Origin: Porphyrobacter sp. HT-58-2
GTDB taxonomy: Bacteria; Pseudomonadota; Alphaproteobacteria; Sphingomonadales; Sphingomonadaceae
Assembly (NCBI RefSeq): GCF_002952215.1
Contig: NZ_CP022600.1
Coordinates: 1,364,001 to 1,428,000, forward strand
DNA length: 64,000 nt
Reading direction: 5' to 3'
Positions within the stretch are counted from its first letter, which is position 1, and each line of letters begins with the position of its first letter. Under the pieces are notes generated by a model. The model made no database searches, was not told the origin of the DNA, and saw only the letters and a list, made by a program, of their open reading frames with translations. Of this stretch, positions 6,785 to 16,136 are shown in pieces. Both the position numbers and the translations under genes were made by a program.

Positions 6785-8587
6785 TTAATCGCGGCCCTTG
6801 GGTTTGCCCCTGAACTTGCCCTGCGGCTTTCCCGTCGCCTTGCCCGGCCCCTTGGCAAAATGCCGGGGCTTGGCCTGAGTGGCCCCCGGAGCAGAGGGCT
6901 TGGCCTTGAAGGGGCGCTGCGGGGCGGGGCCGGCATTGGGCTTGCCGCGCCGGGCATTCTCGCGCGCGGCCATGCGCGGCGGCTCGGTAGAATGCTCGAT
7001 GGCAATATAGCCGCCATTCTCCTCGCTCCCCGCTGTTGCTGCGACCGCGTCTGCAAATTTGCCTGCAATGGCACGGGGGATCTGGAAATAGGTTTCGGCA
7101 TGGGCGATGCGGATCGCGCCGATTTCATTGCGGGTGATATGGCCGCGGCGGCAGATGAGCGGCATGATCCAGCGCGGATCGGCGTTCTGGCGGCGGCCGA
7201 TATCCATCCGGAACCACACCGTATCCTCGAAGCCCTCGCGGTGGCGGGCTTTCTGCGCCTCGCGCTGTGCTTCGAAACTCTGCGCCAGCAGTTCCTCGGG
7301 TTCGGGCATGGCGGCGCGGTGGGCCTGTACCAGCATCGCCGCGATCTCCTGCGGGCTCTTCGTTTCCAGCAGCTTGTCCGCCAGTTCGCGATCGCCATCG
7401 GTCACTTCGACGGGCTGCATCAGCTTGTCGAGCAGGCGCACCTTGTCGGCTGCGATGATCGCTTCGCGGTCAGGCGCGGCGGTCCATTCGGCGTTGATCC
7501 GGGCATGGCGCAGCATCGCTTCCACCCGCTTGCGGCGCGGGAAGGGAACGATCAGCACGGCCACGCCCTTCTTGCCGGCGCGGCCCGTCCGGCCCGAACG
7601 GTGCTGCAAGGTTTCGGCATCGCGCGGAATTTCGACATGAATGACGAGGCTGAGTGAGGGCAAGTCGATCCCGCGCGCTGCCACATCGGTCGCCACGCAC
7701 ACCCGCGCACGGCGATCGCGCAGGGCCTGGAGCGCCTGATTGCGTTCCGACTGCGAATGTTCGCCCGACAGCGCGACGACGCCGAAGCCGCGCTCCTGCA
7801 AGGTCGCATGGAGGTGGCGGACATTGTCGCGCGTCGCACAGAACAGGATCGCGGTTTCCGCCTCGTGAAAGCGCAGCAGGTTGACCACCGCGTTCTCGAT
7901 TTCCGAGGGTGAGACGGTGACCGCCTGATAGGCAATATCGCCATGCCCGCGTTCCGCCGTCCCGGTCTCGATCCGCAGCGCATTGCGCTGATAGCGGCGG
8001 GCAAGGGCTTCGATCGGGCGGGGCATGGTGGCCGAGAACATCAGCACCCGGCGTTCATCCGGGGTCGCGTCGAGGATTTCCTCCAGCTCCTCGCGAAAGC
8101 CCATGTCGAGCATCTCGTCGGCTTCGTCCAGCACCACGGCTGACAGCGCGGACAGGTCAAGCGCACCGCGTTCGAGATGATCGCGCAGACGCCCCGGCGT
8201 GCCGACCACGATGTTTGCGCCTGCCGCGAGCGCCCGGCGTTCGACCTGCGGGTTCATCCCGCCCACGCAGGTGGCAATGCGCGCACCGGCCGATTTGTAG
8301 AGCCAGTCGAGTTCACGCGCGACCTGCAGCGCCAGTTCGCGGGTAGGGGCAATCACCAGCGCCAGCGGCCCGGCGGCGCGGCGCACCCGTCCATCCTCGC
8401 CCAGCACCTGATCGGCAAAGGCCAGCCCGAAAGCGACCGTCTTGCCCGAACCGGTCTGCGCCGAGACGACCAGATCGCGACCATGCGCGTCCGCCTCCAG
8501 CACGGCGGCCTGAACGGGCGTGAGTGTTTCGTAGCCGCGCGCGGTCAAGGCCTCGGCGAGGCCAGCGGGACAATCGGGAAAAGACAT
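6785..8587 (-). CDS. DEAD-box ATP-dependent RNA helicase (DeaD/CsdA-like)
   Basis: A 600-residue DEAD-box helicase. Motifs in order: Q motif (TPVQ), AQTGSGKT, PTREL, TPGRL, DEAD, SAT, and HRSGRTGRAG. After the two RecA-like domains comes a DbpA/CsdA-type RNA-binding domain (segment with FRMDIGRRQNADPRW), then a basic Lys/Gly/Pro-rich tail of about 70 residues typical of cold-shock helicases in ribosome assembly and mRNA decay. The reading frame is open further upstream, but the protein proper begins at MSFPDC (ATG ending at 8587); upstream residues do not resemble any helicase. The gene converges on the acyl-CoA dehydrogenases, separated by their terminator. Confidence 0.93.
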   Translation of the reverse strand: MSFPDCPAGLAEALTARGYETLTPVQAAVLEADAHGRDLVVSAQTGSGKTVAFGLAFADQVLGEDGRVRRAAGPLALVIAPTRELALQVARELDWLYKSAGARIATCVGGMNPQVERRALAAGANIVVGTPGRLRDHLERGALDLSALSAVVLDEADEMLDMGFREELEEILDATPDERRVLMFSATMPRPIEALARRYQRNALRIETGTAERGHGDIAYQAVTVSPSEIENAVVNLLRFHEAETAILFCATRDNVRHLHATLQERGFGVVALSGEHSQSERNQALQALRDRRARVCVATDVAARGIDLPSLSLVIHVEIPRDAETLQHRSGRTGRAGKKGVAVLIVPFPRRKRVEAMLRHARINAEWTAAPDREAIIAADKVRLLDKLMQPVEVTDGDRELADKLLETKSPQEIAAMLVQAHRAAMPEPEELLAQSFEAQREAQKARHREGFEDTVWFRMDIGRRQNADPRWIMPLICRRGHITRNEIGAIRIAHAETYFQIPRAIAGKFADAVAATAGSEENGGYIAIEHSTEPPRMAARENARRGKPNAGPAPQRPFKAKPSAPGATQAKPRHFAKGPGKATGKPQGKFRGKPKGRD

Positions 8588-8720
8588 GGGGAAGTAGCTT
8601 TCAGGCAGAGATGCGCGCTTGGCCAGGCGAAGCGCAAAAACGATGACGCGCAGCGCATCAAAGCGCGCCCCATACACACTTCGATGCGGTTTGGCTTGCG
8701 CTTTTGTGTGCGGGACTGCG

Positions 8721-8978
8721 TTATTCCGGTGCGGCGGCCAGCAGGTCGAGCAGATTGCGCGCCGCCTCGCGGTCTTCCTCGTGCGCGCAGGCGATATCAA
8801 GATCAGGCGCATCGCCCAGCACCACCAGCAGGCTCCACAAGGCAAAGCGTTGCCCGCGGTCCTGCATCATGCCGAAATCGACCCGCATCCGCTCGATCCC
8901 GTCAGGCAGGGCGGCGGGGGCGATGGCGGCAAGATCGCGGGTGCCGAAATAGCGGTGGAGGAGGTCGGCCATGTCCAT
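8721..8978 (-). CDS. Small conserved-looking hypothetical protein
   Basis: An 85-residue soluble protein without signal peptide, beginning MDMADLLHRYFGT and rich in Asp, Leu and Ala. Its central part (RMRVDFGMMQDRGQRFALW) looks like a real folded helical protein rather than a shadow frame, and I recall similar small proteins of unknown role in other sphingomonads. It lies between the helicase and a LacI regulator on the same strand. The 133 bases between its stop and the helicase start show no clear signal. No function can be assigned. Confidence 0.6.
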   Translation of the reverse strand: MDMADLLHRYFGTRDLAAIAPAALPDGIERMRVDFGMMQDRGQRFALWSLLVVLGDAPDLDIACAHEEDREAARNLLDLLAAAPE

Positions 8979-8989
8979 CAGTGAGCAGC

Positions 8990-10012
8990 TCAGGCCGTCT
9001 TGCGCACGATCAGTTCGGGCGGGAGCACGAGGCTTTCGGTGGTCTCTCCCGCCAGCCGCCGCAGCAGCAGATCGACCAGGCCCCGCGCGCCCGCAGCGAT
9101 ATCCTGCCGCACCGTGGTCAGCGGCGGCACCGTCTGGCGCGCGATCGGCAGGTCATCGAAGCCGACCAGCTTGACGTCCTCCGGCACTGACAGGCCCTTG
9201 TTGCGCAGTTCGGTCAGGCACAGCGCCGCCAGCGTATCGGTGGCCGCGAAGATCCCGTCGACATAGCCGCCATGCGCGGCGAGATGTCCGGAAATTTCGG
9301 AGCTGGCGCGTTCGGGGGAAAGATGCGTCGGCAGCGCCATCACGCGAGGCAGGCCCAGCCGCGCGGCGGCATCCTGCGCCCCGGCAAAGCGCGCGGCGAA
9401 TTCCATCGGGCCGGTATCGCCGAGGAAGGCGATCTGCCTTGCCCCGGCAGCAATCAGGCGTTCTGCTGCCAGCCGGCCGCCCAGCCGGTTGTCCGTTCCA
9501 ACCACACAGTGCCGCTGGCCCTCGGTGTGATTGCCCCACACGACCATCGGGTTGTAGCCATCGGCAACATCTTCGATCCGGTCGAACTGATCGGACTGGC
9601 CGATCACGATCACCCCGTCGATCATGCCCGAGCCGATGAAACGGTCGAGCCAGTCGGCATCCTCATCAGGCACCACGCGGCGCAGCATCAGGTCATAGCC
9701 GTGCTGGGTCAGCTCGTCGGCGAGGAAGCCGAGCAAGGTCATGAAGAAGCTGTCGGAAATCTGCTGGCGGGTGTCGTGGCCGAGCGGAATGACCACCCCG
9801 ATCACGCCGGTCTTCTGGCGCCGCAGGCCGCTTGCCATCTGGTTGGGGCGGAAGCCGTGTTCGCGGGCGAGCGCCTCGATCTTCTCGCGGGTCTTGGCGT
9901 TGACGAGGGTCTTGCCCGCCAGCGCCCGGCTCACCGTGCCGGGGGAAACGCCCGCCAGCCGCGCCAGATCGGTGATGTTGCGTACCGTGCCTTTGGTATC
10001 CCGATCCGGCAT
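8990..10012 (-). CDS. LacI family transcriptional regulator of the sucrose locus
   Basis: A 340-residue LacI/GalR regulator. The helix-turn-helix (ITDLARLAGVSPGTVSRALAG) is at residues about 12-33 and is followed by the hinge and the sugar-binding domain; GFDDLPIARQ and PPLTTVRQD are the usual C-terminal motifs. The frame is open far upstream through the transporter gene, but the protein starts at ATG 10012, after AGGAAC. It follows the transporter by eight bases, so the two are probably co-transcribed. Its likely targets are the two palindromic operators at 11429-11468, between the transporter and the TonB receptor. The effector is probably sucrose or fructose, judging by the GH68 enzyme and fructokinase nearby. 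Confidence 0.92.
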   Translation of the reverse strand: MPDRDTKGTVRNITDLARLAGVSPGTVSRALAGKTLVNAKTREKIEALAREHGFRPNQMASGLRRQKTGVIGVVIPLGHDTRQQISDSFFMTLLGFLADELTQHGYDLMLRRVVPDEDADWLDRFIGSGMIDGVIVIGQSDQFDRIEDVADGYNPMVVWGNHTEGQRHCVVGTDNRLGGRLAAERLIAAGARQIAFLGDTGPMEFAARFAGAQDAAARLGLPRVMALPTHLSPERASSEISGHLAAHGGYVDGIFAATDTLAALCLTELRNKGLSVPEDVKLVGFDDLPIARQTVPPLTTVRQDIAAGARGLVDLLLRRLAGETTESLVLPPELIVRKTA

Positions 10013-10020
10013 GACTGTTC

Positions 10021-11349
10021 CTAGTTGGAGACAAATTCCTGTTCGCGCGGTCTGCGATGTCCAGCATCCACCATCAAGGTAGCTACTGCACCAGCCAGCA
10101 TCAAGACGCCGCCAAGCATCAGCACATGGCGCGGATCGCCGCCCAGCAGCGGACGGTAGATGAGCGGCATGGTCAGCGTCTGGATCAGCATCGGGATGAC
10201 GATGAACAGGTTGAAGATCCCCATGTAGATCCCGTTGCGCTGCGGCGGGATGCAGTCGGCGAGCATCACATAGGTGTTGCCCATCATCCCGGCCCAGCCG
10301 ATGCCGATCCCCAGCATCAGCACGAACAGCGCCAGAGGCGTGGCAGCGCCAGGGATCATCAGCATCGCCGCGCCCGATGCGGCAAGGCATACTGCATGGG
10401 TCTGGCGCGCGCCGAAGCGCCTGACGACAGGGATCAGTGCCAGCGCGCCTGCAAAGGCGATGAAGTTGTAGAGCGCGCCTGCCTGCTGGGTGGTGAGCGT
10501 CGCCTCGCGAAAGAGCGCGCTCGCCGGGTCGCTGGTGCCGTAGATGCTGCGCCCCACGGCAAAGGTTATGTACTGCCAGTAGGCGAACATCGCATACCAC
10601 TGGCACAGCATCGCGCCGGCCAGCTGGCGCATCGGGCGCGGCATGTCCCGGATCGCCTCACCAATTTCGGCAAAGGTCCCGCGCATCGTCAGTGGCCTCG
10701 CTTCAAGCGCAGCCTGTTGCTCGGCATCGAGCGGCAGTTCCGGCACCCGCCACACCGACCACACGATGGTCGAAATCGATAGAATCGCACCAATGATGAA
10801 AGCGATGCGCACAATCACGGGAATGCCGTTCGCATCCAGCACATCGCGGGCCACGAAGGCGGTGAGGAGTGAGGGCGCAAGATAGGACAGAGTCTGGGCA
10901 AGGCCGGTAAAGGCGCTCTGGGTCAGGAACCCGGTCGATCGCTGGTCGGATGCGAGCCGGTCGGCGACATAGGCGCGATAGGGCTCCATCGTGATGTTGT
11001 TGCCCGCATCGAGGATCCACAGCAGGCTGGCCGCCATCCACAGGGCGCTGGAATAGGGCATGGCGAACAGGGAAAGTGTGCAGATCACCGCGCCGATCAG
11101 GAAATAGGGCGTGCGGCGGCCAAGGCGGGAATTGGTGCGGTCACTCATCGCGCCGACGATCGGCTGGATGATGAGCCCCGTCATCGGCCCGGCCAGCCAC
11201 AACAGCGGCATGGTCGCCTCGTCCGCGCCGAGGAAACCGTAGATCGGCCCCATATTGGCCTGCTGCAGCCCGAAGCTGAACTGCAGGCCGAAAAAGCCGA
11301 TGTTCATCTCGATGATTCGCAACAGCGAAAGCCGGGGCTTTTCGTTCAC
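10021..11349 (-). CDS. MFS sugar transporter, GPH/SUT (SLC45)-like, probable sucrose:H+ symporter
   Basis: A multi-pass membrane protein of about 442 residues. The loop after the second helix (SDRTNSRLGRRTPY) is the hallmark of the sucrose-transporter (SUT/SLC45) branch of the glycoside-pentoside-hexuronide symporters, and the start (LQFSFGLQQANMGPIYGFLGA) fits the same branch. GTG 11349 is chosen because GGGAGAGG lies seven bases upstream; an earlier in-frame start gives 22 extra residues that lack this signal. It is divergent from the TonB receptor and shares the operator region with it. It would carry the disaccharide across the inner membrane intact, which fits the cytoplasmic GH68 enzyme. 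Exact substrate is inferred. Confidence 0.88.
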   Translation of the reverse strand: MNEKPRLSLLRIIEMNIGFFGLQFSFGLQQANMGPIYGFLGADEATMPLLWLAGPMTGLIIQPIVGAMSDRTNSRLGRRTPYFLIGAVICTLSLFAMPYSSALWMAASLLWILDAGNNITMEPYRAYVADRLASDQRSTGFLTQSAFTGLAQTLSYLAPSLLTAFVARDVLDANGIPVIVRIAFIIGAILSISTIVWSVWRVPELPLDAEQQAALEARPLTMRGTFAEIGEAIRDMPRPMRQLAGAMLCQWYAMFAYWQYITFAVGRSIYGTSDPASALFREATLTTQQAGALYNFIAFAGALALIPVVRRFGARQTHAVCLAASGAAMLMIPGAATPLALFVLMLGIGIGWAGMMGNTYVMLADCIPPQRNGIYMGIFNLFIVIPMLIQTLTMPLIYRPLLGGDPRHVLMLGGVLMLAGAVATLMVDAGHRRPREQEFVSN

Positions 11350-11428
11350 TTGATGCCTCTCCCGCAGATATTGTGCCACGTCGGTCTGTGCCGCGCTATG
11401 GTGCAGAACTGACACGTTTGGAGGCTCT

Positions 11429-11444
11429 TTGCAAACGATTGCAA
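11429..11444. promoter_or_regulatory. LacI-type operator 1 (sucrose locus)
   Basis: TTGCAAACGATTGCAA is a near-perfect palindrome around a central CG, the typical LacI/GalR operator form. It lies between the divergent transporter and TonB receptor genes, 80 bases from the transporter start. Confidence 0.75.
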
Positions 11445-11452
11445 GAATCTTG

Positions 11453-11468
11453 TTGCAAACGTTTGCAG
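11453..11468. promoter_or_regulatory. LacI-type operator 2 (sucrose locus)
   Basis: TTGCAAACGTTTGCAG contains the perfect 14-base palindrome TGCAAACGTTTGCA. It is 24 bases from operator 1 centre to centre, a bit over two helical turns. It is 60 bases before the TonB receptor start. Confidence 0.8.
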
Positions 11469-11527
11469 GATGAGTAGGTGTGGCATCGTCGTCGCCGCAG
11501 AAGCGCGAACTCGAGAGGAGAGAGAAG

Positions 11528-14038
11528 ATGAAACTGCGTCACGCGCTTTGCGCGAGTGCTGCCCTGTCCGGCCTGCTTGCAACCCCCGCCTTCGCTCAGG
11601 ATGATGTGGCCGAGGATGAAGGCAGCGAGATCATCGTCACCGCCGTTGCCCGCGGCCAGAACCGCATCGAAAGCTCGGTTTCGGTCAGCACCATCGGGGC
11701 CGACACCATCGCCAATCTGGCCGCGCCGTCCGCAGCCGACCTGATTCGCCAGATCCCCGGCATCCGCTCGGAAGCCTCGGGCGGTGAAGGCAATGCCAAC
11801 ATCGCGGTGCGCGGTATCCCGGTTTCCACCGGCGGTGCGCGCTACATCCAGCTGCAGGAAGACGGCCTGCCGATCCTCGAATTCGGCGACATCATCTTCG
11901 GCAATGCCGACAACTTCCTGCGCGCCGATCGCTCGGTCGCCCGCGTCGAAGCGGTGCGTGGCGGCTCGGCCTCGACCTTCGCCTCGAACGCGCCGGGTGC
12001 GGTGATCAACTTCATTTCCAAGACCGGCCAGCTGGAAGGCGGCGCGATCCAGGCCAGCGTCGGCCTCGACTTCGAAAGCTACCGGCTCGATTTCGACTAC
12101 GGCGCGCCACTGGCGGAAGATCTCTATTTCCATGTCGGCGGCTTCTACCGCACTGGGGAAGGCCCGCGCGATATTGGCTACAACGGCTTTGACGGCGGCC
12201 AGATCAAGGCCAACATCACCAAGGAATTCGACAGCGGCTACATCCGCTTCCACGCCAAGTATCTCGATGATCGCACCCCCACCATCCTGCCGCAGCCGGT
12301 GCGCGTCGGCGGGACGGGCGGCAACCCGGATTATCAGGCGATCCCCGGTTTCGATCCGCGCAGGGATTCGCTCTACAGCCCGTTCCTGAACCCGGCGGTG
12401 ACGCTGGATGGCAACAACAACCCGGCCAGCTTCGACTTCCGTGAAGGCCTGTCGGTGCAGAGCCTTGCCTTCGGGATCGAAAGCGAGTTCGACGTCGGCG
12501 GCGGCTGGACGGTGACCAACCGGTTCCGCTTTGCCGACAATTCCGGCAGCTTCCAGTCGCCCTTCCCGGCCGGGGTCGATGCCGCGCAGACGGTCGCCAA
12601 CAACCCGTTCCTGATCGACGACGACAACAACCCCGAAACCCCGCGCGTGCTGCCCCCCGGCTTCGGCGGGGCGCGGCTGTCCTTTGCCAGCGGCCCGAAC
12701 GCCGGTCAGGCGATCACAAACCCCGGCACGCTTGGCGGGAACGGCCTGCTGGCGGAAGTCGTGGTGTTCAACGTCCGGCTGAACAGCCTCGACAACGTTA
12801 CCAATGATTTCCGCGTCAACAAGCAGTTCGATTTCGGCGGCGGCTCGGCCAATTTCACCACCGGCTTCTACATGTCGCGCCAGACGATCAACACCGATTG
12901 GCTGTGGACCAGCCACGTTCAGACGGTGCAGGGCGATGGCCAGGCGGTGCTGGTGGATATCGCCGATCCGAACGGCAATCTTGTTACTCAGAACGGCACG
13001 ATCGGTTTCGGGGCGAGCTTCTTCGGCAATTGCTGCCGCCGCAATTACGACGTCGACTATTCGACCTATGCGCCCTTTGCCTCGCTTTCGCTGGAGCTGG
13101 ACCGGCTGACCATCGACGCCTCGATCCGTTACGATTTCGGCGATGCCAGCGGCACCATCACAGGCACGGACAGCGGCTTCGGGATCGGGCTGACCAGCTT
13201 CGACTTCGACAATAACGGCGCGATCAGCCCGGCTGAGGCACAAACCAGTGTGCTACCGCTCGGCAATGCCCGTCCGGTCAATTACGACTTCGACTATTTC
13301 AGCTTCTCGCTCGGCGCGAACTACCTCGTGACCGACGATCTGGGCGTGTTCGCGCGCTACAGCCAGGGCGGGCGCCACACGGCCGACCGCAGCCTGTTCT
13401 CGCCCGCAGTGAGCGCGGTCGACGGCAGCCTGCCGGGCGGCGATGCCGGGGTGATCGCGCGGGTCGATCAGCTGGAAGCGGGTCTAAAGTACCAGTCCGG
13501 CGGTCTCGCGCTCTATGCCACCGGTTTCTATGCCGAAACTTCGGAAACCAATGTCGACATCGCGCCGGTGGTGCTGTTCGACACCACTTTCGAAGCCTTC
13601 GGGATCGAACTGGAAGGTGCCTATCGCACCGGGCCGTTCACCCTCTCGGCAGGTGCGACCTGGACCGATGCGGAGATCAAGGACGCGCTCAACCCAGACA
13701 CCATCGGCAACACCCCGCGCCGTCAGGCCGATCTGGTCTATCAGGCGACCGCGCAATACGACACCCGGCAGTTCACGCTCGGCGCCAACATCGTCGGCAC
13801 CACGGAAAGCTTCACGCAGGACAATAATGACCTCGTCCTGCCCGCCTTTGCGCAGGTGAACGCCTTCCTCGCCTTCCGCCCGATTGAGCGGGTCGAGCTG
13901 GGCCTCAACGCCACCAACCTGTTCAACGCCACAGGCTTCACCGAGGCGGAGGAAGGCTCGATCCCGGCCAACGGGCTGGTGCGCGCACGCTCCATCGCTG
14001 GTCGCACGGTACTTGCCTCGGTTCGGTTTGATTTCTGA
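11528..14038 (+). CDS. TonB-dependent receptor of the sucrose locus
   Basis: An 836-residue outer-membrane receptor. It has a clear signal peptide (MKLRHALCASAALSGLLATPAFA, cleaved before Gln), a plug domain (IIVTAVARGQNRI, then DLIRQIPGIR and VRGIP) and a 22-strand-type barrel ending in the outer-membrane signature Phe-Asp-Phe. ATG 11528 follows GAGAGGAGAGAGAAG. It is divergent from the sugar transporter, with two LacI operators between, and is followed by the GH68 enzyme and fructokinase. It probably takes sucrose or a fructoside across the outer membrane, as proposed for SuxA-type receptors; ligand inferred from context. Confidence 0.9.
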   Translation: MKLRHALCASAALSGLLATPAFAQDDVAEDEGSEIIVTAVARGQNRIESSVSVSTIGADTIANLAAPSAADLIRQIPGIRSEASGGEGNANIAVRGIPVSTGGARYIQLQEDGLPILEFGDIIFGNADNFLRADRSVARVEAVRGGSASTFASNAPGAVINFISKTGQLEGGAIQASVGLDFESYRLDFDYGAPLAEDLYFHVGGFYRTGEGPRDIGYNGFDGGQIKANITKEFDSGYIRFHAKYLDDRTPTILPQPVRVGGTGGNPDYQAIPGFDPRRDSLYSPFLNPAVTLDGNNNPASFDFREGLSVQSLAFGIESEFDVGGGWTVTNRFRFADNSGSFQSPFPAGVDAAQTVANNPFLIDDDNNPETPRVLPPGFGGARLSFASGPNAGQAITNPGTLGGNGLLAEVVVFNVRLNSLDNVTNDFRVNKQFDFGGGSANFTTGFYMSRQTINTDWLWTSHVQTVQGDGQAVLVDIADPNGNLVTQNGTIGFGASFFGNCCRRNYDVDYSTYAPFASLSLELDRLTIDASIRYDFGDASGTITGTDSGFGIGLTSFDFDNNGAISPAEAQTSVLPLGNARPVNYDFDYFSFSLGANYLVTDDLGVFARYSQGGRHTADRSLFSPAVSAVDGSLPGGDAGVIARVDQLEAGLKYQSGGLALYATGFYAETSETNVDIAPVVLFDTTFEAFGIELEGAYRTGPFTLSAGATWTDAEIKDALNPDTIGNTPRRQADLVYQATAQYDTRQFTLGANIVGTTESFTQDNNDLVLPAFAQVNAFLAFRPIERVELGLNATNLFNATGFTEAEEGSIPANGLVRARSIAGRTVLASVRFDF

Positions 14039-14127
14039 TAACCGCAATTGAGGCACATGGGCTGGCCGCCACTCTCCCCCGGCGGCCAGCTCTCCTTATG
14101 ATTGATGCAAGGTGGTGGATTATCGTG

Positions 14128-15213
14128 ATGAGCAGTGCCTGGAAGCCCGAGCACCTGCGCAGGATCGAGACGGGAGCGAGGCTCGCCATTCCTGCGGTGA
14201 CGCGGGCGGAGCGGTCGGGTCTGGCGTCTGACCGGTTCTATTGGGATATGTGGCCGGTGCAGGACACGGCCGGCCAGCGTGCAAGCCTTGCCGGGCGCGC
14301 CTTGTGGATGGCGCTGACTGCGCCTGATCGCGGCGATCCGGCGCTGCGCCATTTCGAGGCGAAGATCCACTGGCTGGAGCACCGGGACGGCGGCTGGGTC
14401 GATCACGGCCCGGTGCTGCTCGATATGCCCGTTCCCTATGAACGCGAATGGGCCGGATCCGCGCTGCTGGATGGCGACGTCTTGACACTGTTCTTCACCG
14501 CTGCCGGAACTGCGGCGAGGGCGGGGGGCTATCAGCAGGAACTTTGGGCCACCAGCGCGCCGCTTGGCCGTGATGGCTGGCCGCAGGACTGGTCGGTCCC
14601 GGCGCCGCTCGTGACCGGCTATGGCCCGCATTACATGCCCGCTGACGCGCAAGAGGGCGAGCCGGGGCGGATCAAGGCCTTCCGCGATCCCGCCTATTTC
14701 CGCGATCCCGCCGATGGCAGCGAATACATCGCCTTTACCGCCTCGCTCGCAGGGTCAGGCTCGGCCTTCAATGGTGCCTTCGGATTGGCGCGCAAGGGGC
14801 CTTCAGGGTGGGTCTTGGCCCCCCCTTGCCTCCATGCAGAGGGCGTCAACAACGAGTTAGAGCGCGCTCATCTGGTGTTTCACGGGAAACATTACTACGC
14901 CTTCTGGTCGACGCAGACCGCGACTTTCGCGGATGATCTGCGCCACGCACCGGGGGGGCTTTACGGGATGGTGGCGGACAGCATGGCCGGGCCGTGGCGG
15001 CCGCTCAATGGCAGCGGTCTGGTGCTCGCCAACCCGGCAGATCAGCCCCAGCAGACCTATAGCTGGTATGTCGACGCCTCGCTTGCGGTGTGCAGCTTTG
15101 TCGATGTTCTGCCGGACGGCAGTTTCGGCGGCGTGCCTGCGCCCTTGCTCCAGCTGGAGCTTGACGGAGACGTTTCGCGGGTGCGCGCCTTCGAGCCCGA
15201 GAACGCCGCCTGA
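14128..15213 (+). CDS. GH68 fructosyl hydrolase/transferase, cytoplasmic sucrose-splitting enzyme
   Basis: A 361-residue GH68 enzyme (levansucrase / beta-fructofuranosidase family). The catalytic residues line up well: nucleophile Asp40 in YWDMWPVQD, transition-state Asp187 in FRDP, acid/base Glu245 in NNELERAH, plus EWAGSA near residue 108. An in-frame ATG exists 30 bases upstream, but ATG 14128 has the better ribosome site (AAGGTGGTGG). There is no signal peptide, so the enzyme should stay in the cytoplasm, unlike classical secreted levansucrases. Its stop overlaps the fructokinase start (TGATG). It probably splits imported sucrose into glucose and fructose. Whether it also makes levan or fructo-oligosaccharides cannot be told. 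Confidence 0.9.
   Translation: MSSAWKPEHLRRIETGARLAIPAVTRAERSGLASDRFYWDMWPVQDTAGQRASLAGRALWMALTAPDRGDPALRHFEAKIHWLEHRDGGWVDHGPVLLDMPVPYEREWAGSALLDGDVLTLFFTAAGTAARAGGYQQELWATSAPLGRDGWPQDWSVPAPLVTGYGPHYMPADAQEGEPGRIKAFRDPAYFRDPADGSEYIAFTASLAGSGSAFNGAFGLARKGPSGWVLAPPCLHAEGVNNELERAHLVFHGKHYYAFWSTQTATFADDLRHAPGGLYGMVADSMAGPWRPLNGSGLVLANPADQPQQTYSWYVDASLAVCSFVDVLPDGSFGGVPAPLLQLELDGDVSRVRAFEPENAA
14876..14891. promoter_or_regulatory. parS-like ParB binding site inside the GH68 gene
   Basis: TGTTTCACGGGAAACA differs from the parS consensus at one base (CACGTG to CACGGG). It encodes VFHGKH in the GH68 protein, so protein constraint could partly explain it. It is the weakest of the three sites because the central palindrome is broken. 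Confidence 0.45.
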
Positions 15214-16085
15214 TGGCCCGGGCCATGTTGGGCGCGATCGAGGCAGGCGGCACCAAATTCGTGCTCGCTGTAGGGCCATCGCCCGACCGCATCCTTGCCC
15301 GCCACACGATCCCTACCCGCACGCCCGAGGCGACCTTGGCCGAGGCGGCGGAATGGCTGGCGGGGAAGGGCGGGATCACGTCGCTCGGCATCGGGTCTTT
15401 CGGCCCGGTGGAACTTGACCGCACCTCGCCCAAGTGGGGCTTCATCACCAACACCCCCAAGCCCGGCTGGGCGGATTGCGACATCGCCGGCTACCTCGGA
15501 CAGGCGCTGGGCGTTCCGGTAGGGTTCGATACCGACGTGAACGCGGCGGCACTGGCCGAATATGCGGCGGCAGGCGGGGCGGGCGGAGGCCTCGCCTATC
15601 TCACCATCGGCACCGGAATCGGTGGAGGCATAGTGCTGGATGGCAAGCCGGTGCATGGCGCTGCCCACCCCGAGATCGGCCATATCTACCCCCGCAGGCA
15701 TCAGGACGATGTTGATTTTGCAGGCATATGTCCTGCTCACGGCGATTGCCTCGAAGGGTTGGCGAGCGGGCCGGCGATCATCGCGCGCTGGGGTGTGTCG
15801 CTCTCGCAATTGCCTGCTGATCATCCCGGTCACGCGATCATCGCCGATTACATCGCGCAGGCCTGCCATAGCTTGTTTGCCAGCGTCGCGGTGGAGACCA
15901 TCGTGATCGGCGGCGGGGTGGCGAACACACCGGGGCTGACCCAGCGGGTGGCCGAGCGCGCCCGGCAGCTCGACAATGGCTATCTCCCCGGCGGCGTGCG
16001 CCACCGCATCATCGCCCCGCGCCTGGGCGGGGATGCCGGGATCACCGGCGCGCTGATGCTGGCCGAGACGGCTGGCAGGGCTTGA
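15213..16085 (+). CDS. ROK family fructokinase
   Basis: A 290-residue ROK-family sugar kinase. The phosphate motif (EAGGTKF) is near the N-terminus, the catalytic Asp is in DTDVNAAALAE, and the second ATP segment is IGTGIGGG. The zinc-binding region of bacterial fructokinases is recognisable (HPEIGHIYPRRH, then a Cys-x2-His-x2-Cys in CPAHGDC). Its ATG overlaps the stop of the GH68 gene (TGATG), so the two are translationally coupled. It phosphorylates fructose released by the GH68 enzyme to fructose-6-phosphate, which enters the Entner-Doudoroff route via glucose-6-phosphate. No own Shine-Dalgarno signal is needed given the coupling. Confidence 0.9.
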   Translation: MARAMLGAIEAGGTKFVLAVGPSPDRILARHTIPTRTPEATLAEAAEWLAGKGGITSLGIGSFGPVELDRTSPKWGFITNTPKPGWADCDIAGYLGQALGVPVGFDTDVNAAALAEYAAAGGAGGGLAYLTIGTGIGGGIVLDGKPVHGAAHPEIGHIYPRRHQDDVDFAGICPAHGDCLEGLASGPAIIARWGVSLSQLPADHPGHAIIADYIAQACHSLFASVAVETIVIGGGVANTPGLTQRVAERARQLDNGYLPGGVRHRIIAPRLGGDAGITGALMLAETAGRA

Positions 16086-16136
16086 GAATTGCCTCTCCCC
16101 CCGCGATAAAGGCGGTAGAGAGAGGAAGGGGTCGCC

